NCBI GenBank assembly: GCA_965224495.1
Contig: CBDCZI010000025.1
Span: 62,001-126,000, forward strand
Origin: CBDCZI01 sp965224495
Lineage (GTDB): Bacteria > Bacteroidota > Bacteroidia > Cytophagales > JAAEPT01
Direction of reading: 5' to 3'
DNA: 64,000 nt
Position numbers and translations under genes: made by a program. The notes beneath the pieces are model-generated. The model ran no database searches and was not told where the DNA came from. It saw nothing but the letters and a program-made list of their open reading frames with translations. Below, in pieces: positions 34,936 to 44,361 of the stretch; positions within the stretch are counted from its first letter, which is position 1, and every line of letters begins with the position of its first letter.

Positions 34936-36198
34936 TTAATAAACCTCTTTCATTCGGTATTTGTGACCAACTACTGCATAGAAAGCAATAAAAACGTAAC
35001 AGATTAATGGGATAAATAAAGCATAATGCATTGCTCCGTATTCTACACTTACCCATTTGATGAGCCAAGGAATAGCGACACCACCAACAATACCCATAAT
35101 CAGTAAAGAAGATGCCATTTCAGTATGTTTTCCCATACCGTGAATACCTAAATTAAAAATAACAGGCCACATAATCGAATTAAACAATCCAATAGATACA
35201 ATAGCAAACAACGCCCCATAACCACCACTAATAGCCGCTCCCATACATAAAACACCTGCAGTAAGTGAAGCAATCAATAAAACTTTGGTAGCACTTTGTT
35301 CTTTAAGGATATTTGCTCCCATAAAACGACCTACCATCGCTCCTCCCCAATAAAAAGGGACTATCCACTTGACTGCACCGACCAATGAGGTTACACCTAA
35401 TTCTTGGACTATAAATTTTTCATCGATAAACAAAAACACACCAACTTCTGCTCCTACATAACAAAAGATAGCTAATGCTCCTAAAACTACGTGTGGGTAT
35501 TGTAAAATGTATTTTTTATTGTCATTTTCGACATTAGTATCTACTTGCGAAGAGTTTTTGATTAATGGCAAATCAGAGAAATGCAACAATACCGCTAAGC
35601 CTACAAAGATTGTTGCCAATAAAACATAAGGTAGCACTACTAATTCAGCTTTCTGTGTAGCGATTTCTTCTAATGTTGTAGTTGCCGTTTGAATTGGTTC
35701 TGCATTTGTTACTAAAATAGCAATCAATGGTGCTATCCAAGTCCCGAAAGAATTGTAAGCTCCTGCCAATGACAAGCGACTTGGTCCGTCTTTTGGCTCA
35801 CCTAACAGCAAGATATAAGGGCTACCTGCTACTTGCAAAATCGTAAACCCTGTACCCATAACTGCTACGGCAGTAATAACTAAGGTCAAATTGCTTTCCT
35901 TAGCCCCAGGGATAATCATTAATACCGAGATTGCTGAGATAATTAATCCTACAAAAAAACCTGTTTTATAACCAATTTTCTTTATTAAATATCCCGCAGG
36001 GAAAGCCATAATAAAATAAGCTCCAAAAAATATGTATCCGAAAATAGGGTCTTTTTCTGCTAAACCTAATTGAGGTTTTAACTCATCTAAAAGAAAACCA
36101 TTGATGACAGTAATAAACCCCCAAGTCAAAAACATCAACTGGATTAAGGCGATAGACTTACTGTAATCTCGAACGTAAAGTGATTTACTTGATTTCAT
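34936..36198 (-). CDS. Sugar MFS transporter, FHS (FucP/GluP) family
   Basis: 420 residues, about 12 membrane segments. The N-terminus has the family pattern LIQLMFLTWGFITVINGFL with FLLDELKPQL, and the first half includes QVAGSPYILLLGEP and SRLSLAGAYNSFGTWIAPL, the NPF/N-S-x-GT pattern of fucose/glucose/galactose permeases of the FHS family. It imports a monosaccharide with protons. The substrate is uncertain; no sugar-catabolic gene adjoins it. Confidence 0.9.
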   Translation of the reverse strand: MKSSKSLYVRDYSKSIALIQLMFLTWGFITVINGFLLDELKPQLGLAEKDPIFGYIFFGAYFIMAFPAGYLIKKIGYKTGFFVGLIISAISVLMIIPGAKESNLTLVITAVAVMGTGFTILQVAGSPYILLLGEPKDGPSRLSLAGAYNSFGTWIAPLIAILVTNAEPIQTATTTLEEIATQKAELVVLPYVLLATIFVGLAVLLHFSDLPLIKNSSQVDTNVENDNKKYILQYPHVVLGALAIFCYVGAEVGVFLFIDEKFIVQELGVTSLVGAVKWIVPFYWGGAMVGRFMGANILKEQSATKVLLIASLTAGVLCMGAAISGGYGALFAIVSIGLFNSIMWPVIFNLGIHGMGKHTEMASSLLIMGIVGGVAIPWLIKWVSVEYGAMHYALFIPLICYVFIAFYAVVGHKYRMKEVY

Positions 36199-36418
36199 CG
36201 TGGTCGTTAAAAGTTGTTCTCTAAATATTAGTTATACGTATTCTATTATCTAAAGTATAAAAGAAATGTGATATTTGGCACTAAAAAAGACAATATTTAA
36301 TGCTATTCACTCTGTTTTTCGATAAACAAGCCAAACCGACGGTGCTAATTGCTATGAAAACGAATAGTATTCACGGAAAAAAATCACGATTTTTGCAAAG
36401 GTTAATTAGAATAAAGGA

Positions 36419-37729
36419 ATGAAACAACGTTTAAAAATCACCGTGTTTTTTAGTGTACTTGTATTCACTTTACAAATACAAGCACAAAAAGGTACACGGT
36501 TAAAAATTAAAATCGAAGCATTACACGGTCAATACACTCAACTATGGAGTTATTATGGCAACCACAAAATCTATGTAGATAGTGTTCGCTTTGGGGAAAA
36601 TGGTTTGGCTAATTACCATGCAAAAAAGCCTTTACCTCACGGGCTTTATCGACTGGTTCTCCCTAACAGTAATTCTTTTGAAATCATCATCACCGAACCA
36701 TTGGTTAGTTTAGAGACTGATTTAGTTACGCCCGTGAAAAGTATGGTAGTCAAATCTTCAGCAGAAAACACACATTACTACAAACTGAAACATTTCCTTT
36801 CTTTAAAAAGAAAAGAAATGAATGCCTTTACACAAGCACACGCCAACGGAACTATTAATAAGCATCAGTTTGACAAAAAATCGTTGATTTTAAACTACGA
36901 ACTCAAAGAATACAAAAACAATTTAATAGAAGACGCTAAAGGTTTGTTGATTGCAGACCTTATACAAGCGGGTATGAAGCCTCAAATTGATACAGCCAAA
37001 AAAGAAACTTACGCTGACTATTTAAATAAATATTTAGACCAAATCAATTTTCAAAACTCTGCCTTATTACATTCCCCTGTATTAGACACAAAGGTGATTT
37101 CATTTATAAACGAGGTGGTAGCACCCTATCCTCATAAAAAAACAGAGGCAATCGGTGAGCTTATCAAACGTTGCAATCCTGAAAACGCAAATTACTTAAC
37201 AAAGCGCTTTATTGAAAAATATAAAAACACACAAACACTCGGTAATGATGAAATATTCACTTATTTAATTACTAACCATCTTGATAAAACCGATTATTCG
37301 GACGAACAGAAAACAATACTAGGTACAAAAGCATCTATTTTAGAAAAACATTTGAGAGGAAAGCCTTTCTACGCCCACGCATTGAAAAATAAAGACAAAC
37401 TACAAGCCATCAAAGCAAAGTACACTTTAATTATTTTGTGGGATAAATCGACAAGAAGAAAGGAATTAGAATTATTATTTGATTTTAGCCAAAGCTATGC
37501 CAAATACGATTTAAAAGTGTTTTCTGTCGCCATCGAAGACGAATTAACAAAACTACATATCGGGCAACAAAACAAATGGATAAACGTCAAAGAAAGCGTG
37601 GCTCTCAAAGACGAATTATTAATGAAACAATCGACTATTTTAATTCTACTCGATAAAAACAAGAAAATATTAGCTCGGAATATTCATTTAGACGACCTTA
37701 TTGACACCTTAGATTTTTGGGAGAGATGA
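36419..37729 (+). CDS. Secreted DUF4369/DUF5106-like protein with thioredoxin-like fold lacking CxxC
   Basis: 436 residues with a signal peptide (1-22). The N-terminal 100 residues look like the DUF4369 beta domain that precedes thioredoxin folds in Bacteroidota (RLKIKIEALHGQYTQLW); a helical middle resembles DUF5106 (LIQAGMKPQID); the C-terminal part reads YTLIILWDKSTRRKELELL, the place where thioredoxins have WCxxC, but no cysteine is present. The redox function therefore seems lost. Its stop overlaps the next gene's ATG (ATGA). Confidence 0.72.
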   Translation: MKQRLKITVFFSVLVFTLQIQAQKGTRLKIKIEALHGQYTQLWSYYGNHKIYVDSVRFGENGLANYHAKKPLPHGLYRLVLPNSNSFEIIITEPLVSLETDLVTPVKSMVVKSSAENTHYYKLKHFLSLKRKEMNAFTQAHANGTINKHQFDKKSLILNYELKEYKNNLIEDAKGLLIADLIQAGMKPQIDTAKKETYADYLNKYLDQINFQNSALLHSPVLDTKVISFINEVVAPYPHKKTEAIGELIKRCNPENANYLTKRFIEKYKNTQTLGNDEIFTYLITNHLDKTDYSDEQKTILGTKASILEKHLRGKPFYAHALKNKDKLQAIKAKYTLIILWDKSTRRKELELLFDFSQSYAKYDLKVFSVAIEDELTKLHIGQQNKWINVKESVALKDELLMKQSTILILLDKNKKILARNIHLDDLIDTLDFWER

Positions 37730-38145
37730 AAGTAACACCGAACAAAAAACTCTACCGTTTACTTTGGCTCTTGATGGGCTTGTTATTTCTCTTTTTATTC
37801 TGGTTAGTTTTTCAACTACTCCTCGGCTCGCACCGTGTATGGGCAGGTATTGGATTAATTGTAACCTTTGGTGTAATCATTGCTCTTTATATCAAAACTG
37901 TATTGAACTATTTTACAATAGAAATCGTTGGGGACAAATTACAGGTGTTACAATTTGGTAAAACCTTAGGTACAGAGGCTATAAATAAATTAAAATTCAC
38001 TGCTGACCAAACCGACGCAGGAAAGAAAAAATACCACCGTATTCTATTCGAAATCAATCAACAAAAAATCATTGTCACCAACTTTGAACACCTTGGTTTT
38101 GATGATTTTCATAAATTACTAATCAAAAAGAAAAGAATTAGATAA
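37726..38145 (+). CDS. Small membrane protein with PH-like C-terminal domain
   Basis: 139 residues from ATG 37726, overlapping the upstream stop by four bases, so translationally coupled (a TTG at 37717 is less likely). Two membrane segments (LLWLLMGLLFLFLFWLVF; AGIGLIVTFGVIIALYI) precede a cytosolic beta-rich part (NYFTIEIVGDKLQVLQFG) of the bacterial PH type. Function unknown. Confidence 0.75.
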   Translation: MKVTPNKKLYRLLWLLMGLLFLFLFWLVFQLLLGSHRVWAGIGLIVTFGVIIALYIKTVLNYFTIEIVGDKLQVLQFGKTLGTEAINKLKFTADQTDAGKKKYHRILFEINQQKIIVTNFEHLGFDDFHKLLIKKKRIR

Positions 38146-38150
38146 CTTTG
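38143..38150 (+). promoter_or_regulatory. -7 element of panB
   Basis: TAACTTTG matches TAnnTTTG, 59 bases upstream of the panB ATG and overlapping the stop of the preceding gene. No TTG box at the usual distance. Confidence 0.4.
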
Positions 38151-38209
38151 TACCTTAGCTTTAGGTTAAGTGTCAATAAAATCACTTTTCAAAGATAAAC
38201 AACAACGAT

Positions 38210-39025
38210 ATGTCAGCAATAATTTCAGATAAAAAAAAGGTCACTACGCATCGTCTATTGGAGATGAAGCAACGAGGGGAAAACATTTCAATGCTTACTG
38301 CTTATGATTTCACTATGGCAAAAATGCTCGACGCTGCAGGTGTTGACGTGATGCTTGTTGGCGATTCGGCAGCAAATGTAATGGCGGGTTACGAAACAAC
38401 TGTTCCAATTACCTTAGACGAAATGATTTATCACGCCAAATCAGTGGTGAGAGGAGTTAACCGTGCTTTAGTTGTTGTTGATTTGCCTTTTGGCTCTTAC
38501 CAAGGAAATTCTTCGGAAGCCTTACGTTCTGCTATTCGTATTATGAAAGAAGCAGAAGCTCATAGTGTAAAAATGGAAGGAGGTGCTGACGTGGTAGATT
38601 CTGTAAAGCGAATTATTGGTGCAGGAATACCTGTGATGGGGCATTTAGGACTTACTCCTCAATCAATTTATAAATTTGGAACGTACGCCGTGCGTGCAAC
38701 CGACGAGGAGGAGGCAGAAATTTTAATCACAGATGCTTTAGCTTTAGAACAAGCAGGGTGTTTTGCTTTGGTTTTGGAAAAAGTACCTGCAAAACTTGCT
38801 GAAAAAGTAGCGAAACAATTAACTATTCCTGTGATAGGAATCGGAGCAGGGAATGTAGATGGGCAAGTATTGGTTTCTCACGATATGTTAGGAATTAGTG
38901 CAGAGTTCAAACCTCGTTTTCTGAGAAGATATGCCGAGTTACACGACATTATGACCGATGCTGTGAAAAATTATATTATAGACGTGAAATCAGGAGATTT
39001 CCCTAACGATAAAGAGACATACTAA
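38210..39025 (+). CDS. panB: 3-methyl-2-oxobutanoate hydroxymethyltransferase
   Basis: 271 residues, a normal PanB length. Key motifs: MLTAYDFTMAKMLDAAGVD, LVGDSAANVMAGYETT (magnesium-binding D), VKMEGGADV, PVMGHLGLTPQS, and VIGIGAGNVDGQVLVSHD. It transfers a hydroxymethyl group from methylene-tetrahydrofolate to ketoisovalerate, the first step towards pantothenate and CoA. Stop and the next ATG share one base (TAATG), so it is coupled to the pseudouridine synthase gene, a pairing often seen in Bacteroidota. Confidence 0.97.
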   Translation: MSAIISDKKKVTTHRLLEMKQRGENISMLTAYDFTMAKMLDAAGVDVMLVGDSAANVMAGYETTVPITLDEMIYHAKSVVRGVNRALVVVDLPFGSYQGNSSEALRSAIRIMKEAEAHSVKMEGGADVVDSVKRIIGAGIPVMGHLGLTPQSIYKFGTYAVRATDEEEAEILITDALALEQAGCFALVLEKVPAKLAEKVAKQLTIPVIGIGAGNVDGQVLVSHDMLGISAEFKPRFLRRYAELHDIMTDAVKNYIIDVKSGDFPNDKETY

Positions 39026-39780
39026 TGAAGTTTCAAGGAGTCAAATACCCTTTCGACGTGGTTTATGAAGATAACCACTTAATTGTTGTCAATAAAGAAG
39101 CTGGACTTTTAGTTCAAGGCGACCATACAGGAGACAGATCATTGCCGGATTACGTCAAGCAATATTTAAAAGACAAATACAATAAACCAGGCGCAGTGTT
39201 TTGTGGTGTAATTCACCGTATAGATAGACCTGTAAGTGGTTTAGTGGTTTTAGCAAAGACTTCGAAGGCTTTGGAGCGTATGAACAAATTGGTTCGTACA
39301 CGAGATTTTTACAAGACGTATTGGGCAATTGTCAAAAAATGTCCTTACCCAAAAGTGGCTAAATTAACCCATTGGTTGATAAAGGACGGTTCAAAAAACA
39401 AAACGACAGCTTACGAAGAAGATCCAGGTGGAGCAAAAAAATCGGAATTAAATTACACGGCAATAGGTAAGTTAAATGACCATTGGTTAGTTGAAGTTAG
39501 ACCTACAACAGGGCGACCTCACCAAATACGTGTGCAATTAGCTGAGATTGGTTGCCCAATCAGAGGAGATGTCCGTTATGGTTTCAAAAAATTAAATCCT
39601 GACAGACGAAGTATCAATCTTCACGCAAAAGAATTGCATTTTATTCACCCTGTAAAAAAGGAAAGTATGCACTTTAAGGCTCCACTTCCTGTTGATGATT
39701 TTTGGCAACAATACAGTACATTAGACACTGTAAGAAGTAGAGAAATCAATCAAGTGTTGAATAAAAATATTGATTTGTAA
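39025..39780 (+). CDS. RluA-family pseudouridine synthase
   Basis: 251 residues. It lacks the S4 domain of the longest RluA types and starts with the catalytic domain (VVYEDNHLIVVNKEAGLLVQGD), with the active-site motif HRIDRPVSGLVVLAKT (catalytic aspartate) and the RPTTGRPHQIRVQLA motif. It modifies uridines of ribosomal or transfer RNA; the exact site is not visible. Coupled to panB. Confidence 0.93.
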   Translation: MKFQGVKYPFDVVYEDNHLIVVNKEAGLLVQGDHTGDRSLPDYVKQYLKDKYNKPGAVFCGVIHRIDRPVSGLVVLAKTSKALERMNKLVRTRDFYKTYWAIVKKCPYPKVAKLTHWLIKDGSKNKTTAYEEDPGGAKKSELNYTAIGKLNDHWLVEVRPTTGRPHQIRVQLAEIGCPIRGDVRYGFKKLNPDRRSINLHAKELHFIHPVKKESMHFKAPLPVDDFWQQYSTLDTVRSREINQVLNKNIDL

Positions 39781-39887
39781 AAACCTGAAACACAACGGTT
39801 ACTTGGTGAAATGCCGATATAAACAAAGATAGTCGATAAAAATAGAGAGTAAGCAGGTGTTTTGGTAACAAAAAAACACGGTTTACT

Positions 39888-39919
39888 TTCTTTAGTACTG
39901 TGTCTATACTACTAAAGAA
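39888..39919. terminator. Hairpin between convergent genes
   Basis: TTCTTTAGTA (39888-39897) pairs with TACTAAAGAA (39910-39919) over a 12-base loop, between the convergent pseudouridine synthase and araC-type genes. No T-run follows, so terminator function is a guess. Confidence 0.4.
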
Positions 39920-39924
39920 GCTAC

Positions 39925-40827
39925 TTAAACCACTTCTCTTCGTCGCATTTTTCCAGCGGACAAACCAAACATCATTTTAAATCTTCTACAAAAATAAGCG
40001 GTGTCTTTGTAGCCCACTTCTCCTCCAATCTCACGGATACTCCTTTTGGAAGTACGAAGTAATTGTACCGCTTTTTCCATACGTTGGTACTCAATGTAGT
40101 CTTGAGGATTAATCCCTGTTAATAATTTGAAGTATTGCCCCACATAATCTTCCGAAACGTGAGCAACATCTGCCAACGCTTTGTTTGACAAATCACCTTG
40201 GAGGTTTTCTTTGATATAAGTAAAAATATCCAACAAACGAGGGTCTTTCAAATACGTCATATTGGTAGCGAATTGCTCGATAAACAAGTTGTTTTGCTCA
40301 ATATAACGCATTGTTTCTATCATTACCTGGTCAGTAAGTAAAGTAATCAAACGTGCGTAGCCCGTCATTTTATTTTTCCCTTCTTTTATCAATTGTTGAA
40401 TCAACCCACGTATGGTGTCATTATTATTTAAAGTAAAGGCAGGAATATCTAAGGAAAGAAAGAAATTTATTGCCTCAAATACACGTACTTCAAACGTTAG
40501 AAAGGTAAATGAGCTTTCATCAAAAGAAATCTCCTCTGTTTTTAAGAAATCATCTAAGTCTCCAGAAAGACCTGCAGAACCTATTTTTAGCGAGTTTTCT
40601 TCTCCAAATTGTAACGGCTCTTTACGCCCAGAAGGAATAAATAAAATTTCATCTTTTTTGAGAAGTGTCTTATTCTCTCCGTAATAAACTGCTTCTTTCA
40701 ATGAAAAAATAATCGTATTGGAGGTGTCGTGGTAACTTCGTACGGTGATAGGTTGAATAATCGCTGTATTTTTTGCATCAATAAACTTAGCGCTTAATGC
40801 TTCTATTACTTGACTAAAATCTTCCAT
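39925..40827 (-). CDS. AraC-family transcriptional regulator
   Basis: 300 residues. The C-terminal 100 residues have the two HTH motifs of AraC/XylS (LADVAHVSEDYVGQYFKLL; IREIGGEVGYKDTAYFCRRF then KMMFGLSAGKMRR). The N-terminal 190 residues start with a cupin-like beta region (TIIFSLKEAVYYGENKTLL, EILFIPSGRK), probably an effector-binding domain. It is divergent from the DUF6134/radical SAM pair, 179 bases away, which might be its target. Confidence 0.92.
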   Translation of the reverse strand: MEDFSQVIEALSAKFIDAKNTAIIQPITVRSYHDTSNTIIFSLKEAVYYGENKTLLKKDEILFIPSGRKEPLQFGEENSLKIGSAGLSGDLDDFLKTEEISFDESSFTFLTFEVRVFEAINFFLSLDIPAFTLNNNDTIRGLIQQLIKEGKNKMTGYARLITLLTDQVMIETMRYIEQNNLFIEQFATNMTYLKDPRLLDIFTYIKENLQGDLSNKALADVAHVSEDYVGQYFKLLTGINPQDYIEYQRMEKAVQLLRTSKRSIREIGGEVGYKDTAYFCRRFKMMFGLSAGKMRRREVV

Positions 40828-41006
40828 TTTGCTGAGTGTTGGTCGGTAAGCAAATAAGACTCTTCAAAAAACAATGCCTCATCTGATAATAATGCAATTT
40901 AGTTTTTTAATCTCACCTATTTTAATTTAATGTTTTATTTTTATTAAGTCTCAAACTATCAATAGGATTAAGTAACTTGCTTACTTCATTTCAGTATTGA
41001 ATTATT

Positions 41007-41591
41007 ATGCCACGATTACTACTGTATATTTTCTTTTATCTCCTTTCGTTTAGTGCTATTGCACAAACCCGAAATTATGACGTTCTTTTGGGTAGTAAAA
41101 AAGTGGGTTCTGTTGTATCTTCTAAACTAAAATCAGCTGATTTGGTGACATACAAGACCGTATTTAAAATTAAATTACGTGTTTTTAAAATGTACAATAT
41201 CGAATCAATTACCACCTCTACTTACCGAGGGAATATCCTGTTATCATCTAATTTCAAAATCTATGATGGAGGCGTATTAGAAGAAGAGAATTCAATAAAA
41301 AAAGAACAAAGTAATTACCGTTGCACCGACTGTAAAGACAAACCTATTGTAGTCAAAGAGTTGATTAGAAGTAATATTAGTAAGGTTTATTTTGAAGAAC
41401 CAACAGCTACAAAAAAAGTTTATACTGATAGGTATATGGGTTTTGGTATAATGACCGCCTTAGGAAATCACAAATACAAATTTAAGATGCCTAACGGCGA
41501 TGAAAATATTTATACGTATAAAAACGGTACTATCGAGACGATTTATATTTCTCGGCTTTTTTATAACCTTACGTTTAAATATATTGATTAG
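41007..41591 (+). CDS. Secreted DUF6134-like protein
   Basis: 194 residues with a signal peptide (LLLYIFFYLLSFSAIAQ). The mature part begins TRNYDVLLGSKKVGSVV and is beta-rich, with two cysteines (YRCTDCKDK) and a repeating pattern matching the DUF6134 family, exported proteins of Bacteroidota with an unknown role. It ends two bases before the next gene, so the two are one transcript. Confidence 0.75.
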   Translation: MPRLLLYIFFYLLSFSAIAQTRNYDVLLGSKKVGSVVSSKLKSADLVTYKTVFKIKLRVFKMYNIESITTSTYRGNILLSSNFKIYDGGVLEEENSIKKEQSNYRCTDCKDKPIVVKELIRSNISKVYFEEPTATKKVYTDRYMGFGIMTALGNHKYKFKMPNGDENIYTYKNGTIETIYISRLFYNLTFKYID

Positions 41592-41593
41592 TA

Positions 41594-42622
41594 ATGATTA
41601 ATAGAAACCTCACCGATGGGCTCAATTACTTGAGTAAATTCACTTTTAAGCGTTTACAAAATGCCGTATTGATTTGGTGGAGTTTTCATTATTCAAAAAG
41701 AAAAAAGAAGGTTTCTATTAAATCTATGCCGATTAGTTTGGCAATAGAACCAACTACAAGTTGTAATCTTCGTTGTCCTGAGTGCCCAAGTGGGTTGCGG
41801 TCTTTTACTCGGCCTACGGGTATGTTAGCCATCAATACATTCACAAAAGTAATTGATGAATTGGCACCAACACTCACTTACCTGACTTTATATTTTCAAG
41901 GAGAGCCTTATTTACACCCCGACTTTTTGAAATTAGTAACTATCGCGACACAAAAGAAAATTTACACAGCGACTTCTACCAATGCACATTACCTGTCTAA
42001 GACAAATGCAATTGCTACGGTAAAATCAGGCTTAGACAGAATCATTATTTCCATAGATGGAACAACCCAAGAAACCTACGATCAGTACCGTATCGGAGGA
42101 GAATTAGCAAAAGTAATTGAGGGTACAAAAAATTTAATACAAGCAAAAAAAGAGTTGAAATCAAAAACACCGTATGTGGTCTTTCAGTTTTTGGTAGTCA
42201 AGCCCAACCAACATCAAATAGACGAAGTAACTCAATTAGCAAGAGCACTTGGTGTTGATGATTTGGCGTTCAAAACGGCACAGGTCTATAATTATGAAGA
42301 AGGGAATAATTTAATTCCTACGCTTGATAAATACGCTCGTTACCGAAAAAACAAAAAAGGGAAATACGAACTGAAAAGAACGGCTCCACTAAAATCTTGT
42401 TGGCGTATGTGGCATTCATCAGTGATGACTTGGGACGGTGCGATTGTTCCTTGCTGTTTTGATAAAGATGGAGAATACGCAATGGGCAATATCCAAACAA
42501 GCTCTTTTAAAGAAATTTGGCACGGAAACGCCTACAATAAATTCAGAGCGACACTTTTAGATAGCAGGAAAAACATTGCTATGTGCGAAAATTGTTCGGA
42601 AGGAACAAAGATTTACGATTAA
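41594..42622 (+). CDS. Radical SAM/SPASM domain protein
   Basis: 342 residues. The cluster motif CNLRCPEC (C57, C61, C64) binds the 4Fe-4S used to cleave S-adenosylmethionine. The C-terminal SPASM-type segment has C residues in VPCCFDKDG and MCENCSEG. No transmembrane segment. SPASM proteins include peptide-modifying maturases, but no short precursor peptide gene is visible within several hundred bases, and the immediate partner is the DUF6134 protein. Substrate unknown. Confidence 0.92.
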   Translation: MINRNLTDGLNYLSKFTFKRLQNAVLIWWSFHYSKRKKKVSIKSMPISLAIEPTTSCNLRCPECPSGLRSFTRPTGMLAINTFTKVIDELAPTLTYLTLYFQGEPYLHPDFLKLVTIATQKKIYTATSTNAHYLSKTNAIATVKSGLDRIIISIDGTTQETYDQYRIGGELAKVIEGTKNLIQAKKELKSKTPYVVFQFLVVKPNQHQIDEVTQLARALGVDDLAFKTAQVYNYEEGNNLIPTLDKYARYRKNKKGKYELKRTAPLKSCWRMWHSSVMTWDGAIVPCCFDKDGEYAMGNIQTSSFKEIWHGNAYNKFRATLLDSRKNIAMCENCSEGTKIYD

Positions 42623-42636
42623 TTTCAACCCACAAC

Positions 42637-42674
42637 AAAGCCACTGTTTCAATAAAGAAACAGTGGCTTTTTTA
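42637..42674 (+). terminator. Terminator after radical SAM gene
   Basis: AAAGCCACTGTTTC (42637-42650) pairs perfectly with GAAACAGTGGCTTT (42657-42670) around AATAAA, followed by T's. Confidence 0.92.
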
Positions 42675-42742
42675 TCAATCTAATCAAACTAAGGGTCAAG
42701 ACAAAAACTTGGGTCTTTCTAAAAAATCACTAATTCTGTAGT

Positions 42743-43090
42743 CTGGATATTTACAAAGAATTAGTAGAGTTATTACTACCAGAAGACCTATTGAAAAACT
42801 TCGAGCTTATTGATTTAAAAAAAGAAGGCGTTCATTTACGTATTTACCTTGAAGAAAGAAAAACGCCACCCGAAGGCTACTCAAACCAAACAATACGAGC
42901 TAATGGATTCACCTCCGAAATAGAGATTCAAGACTTTCCTCTTAGGGATAAACTAGTCACACTTCATGTAAAGAAACGTAGGTGGTTATTAGTTGAAGAG
43001 AATAAGAAAATTACAAGAGATTTATCATTAAAGACACCAGGGACTCGATTAACTAAAGAGTTCTCTGCTTTTTTAAAAGAAACTACTTGA
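42743..43090 (+). CDS. ISAon1 family N-terminal region protein (start codon lost)
   Basis: Reads LDIYKELVELLLPEDLLKNF from a CTG at 42743 where other copies have ATG, then continues to FLKETT. This small protein is the DNA-binding N-terminal unit that accompanies the ISAon1 transposase. The only start-like codons are CTG 42743 and TTG 42791, so expression is doubtful. Confidence 0.7.
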   Translation: MDIYKELVELLLPEDLLKNFELIDLKKEGVHLRIYLEERKTPPEGYSNQTIRANGFTSEIEIQDFPLRDKLVTLHVKKRRWLLVEENKKITRDLSLKTPGTRLTKEFSAFLKETT

Positions 43091-44039
43091 TAATTACGCA
43101 ATAGATACCCAAAGCTTAGAAAAGCACTACGGAGTAGAAAGGAAGAACACTTCAGAGGTATTATAAAAACACATTAAGTGAATTTGGCACTTGGGCACAA
43201 AAAAGCCATGCGAAAGATTATTTATTGTTTCCTGAAAATATGGGTTCATTTTTAAGTATTGATGAAACGGCTCTATCTAACGGGGAACTGTACACCATAC
43301 TGACTAATAAACAAAAGAAGGGTAAAAAAGGAAGTTTAGTGGCTATTATCAAAGGCACAAAAGCAGAATTTATTATTGATAAATTGAGATTAATACCTTT
43401 AGAGAAAAGGATTGCTGTACTAGAGGTGACATTAGATATGGCAAATTCAATGAATTTAATTGTTCAAAAAAGTTTCCCGAAAGCGAAACGAGTTACAGAT
43501 AGATTCCATGTACAGAAGTTAGCTTTTGAAGCTGTACAAGACGTTCGGATTAAATACCGTTGGATTGTCTTAAACGAAGAGAATAAAGCAGATAACACCT
43601 TTCAATATGAAAATGGTGACTCAAAAAGGCAGTTGTTAGCAAGAAGTAGGTACTTGTTATTCAAGAGCTCGTCTAAATGGACAATTTCACAGTGAATTAG
43701 AGTAAATCTTTTATTTAAAGAATACCCTAAAATAGAGAAAGCCTATAAAATAGCAATGGAATTAATGTCTATTTACGAAAATACAACCTTAAAAGGAGTC
43801 GCTTACACTAAAATGGCACAATGGTTTAATAAAATTGAGCTAAGTAACCTACCAGCTTTCAAGACGATAAAAAAACGTTTCATAAGCATTATGAACCAAT
43901 ATTAAATTATTTTGAAAAGCGTAGTACAAACGCTTCGGCAGAATCTTTCAATGCTAAAATCAAAGATTTCAGAAGAGCATTTAGAGGTGTTAGAGATATT
44001 GAATTCTTCCTATTTAGAGTAGCTAAAATATTTGCTTAA
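43091..44039 (+). pseudogene. ISAon1 family transposase, frameshifted
   Basis: Pieces of one DDE transposase lie in different frames: NYAIDTQSLEKHYGVERK (from 43094), then QRYYKNTLSEFGTW through SIDETALSNGELYT and VTDRFHVQKLA (to 43695), then LFKEYPKIEKAYKIAMEL, and finally HYEPILNYFEKRSTNASAES to FFLFRVAKIFA. There are frameshifts near 43150 and 43878, a stop at 43693-43695, and probably a deletion near 43590 (NKADNTFQYENG). D, D and E of the catalytic triad (SIDE, TDRFH, SAESFN) survive, but the enzyme cannot be made whole. Confidence 0.85.
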
Positions 44040-44190
44040 AATGAAAAAACCCAGAAAATTGATTTGATCCATATCGACTGCTTGGTTTCTTTGCTAAACG
44101 TTCTTCTTTTTGACATATAATAATGTCCGAACCTTTAAGGGGCTAATTCAGTAAAACAAATACTTAATAAAAACCTATTATCAATAACAC

Positions 44191-44220
44191 AAAAAAGGAA
44201 CCCAAATGAGTTCCTTTTTT
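44191..44220. terminator. Bidirectional terminator
   Basis: AAAAAAGGAAC pairs with GTTCCTTTTTT over an 8-base loop. On the minus strand it lies 140 bases after the anti-sigma gene stop and is its probable terminator. Confidence 0.8.
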
Positions 44221-44361
44221 AGAAGTTTAAAGCCTATAAAGTTGTTGATTAGCAATTTCTTGCTGAAAAATTCATCGAACTTAAAAGTAATCTTTATAAG
44301 TTAGTTGTTGTTTGTATTCAATTATACACAATTAACTTTATATTATCATGTTAATTACGGA

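Larger units (their letters stand above)
42693..44070 (+). mobile_element. Decayed ISAon1-type insertion sequence (ISL3-like DDE)
   Basis: About 1378 bases with recognisable imperfect terminal inverted repeats: left GGGTCAAGACAAAAACTTGG from 42693, right (inward) GGATCAAATCAATTTTCTGG ending at 44070. It contains the two ISAon1 frames, both damaged. No target-site duplication is seen by eye. It lies just after the terminator of the radical SAM gene, where insertion would cause little harm. Confidence 0.82.

Noticed and set aside
41594..42622. Possible peptide-maturation (RiPP) locus around the SPASM protein
   Set aside because: No short precursor frame near it on either strand; the neighbour is a DUF6134 exported protein and a decayed IS follows.
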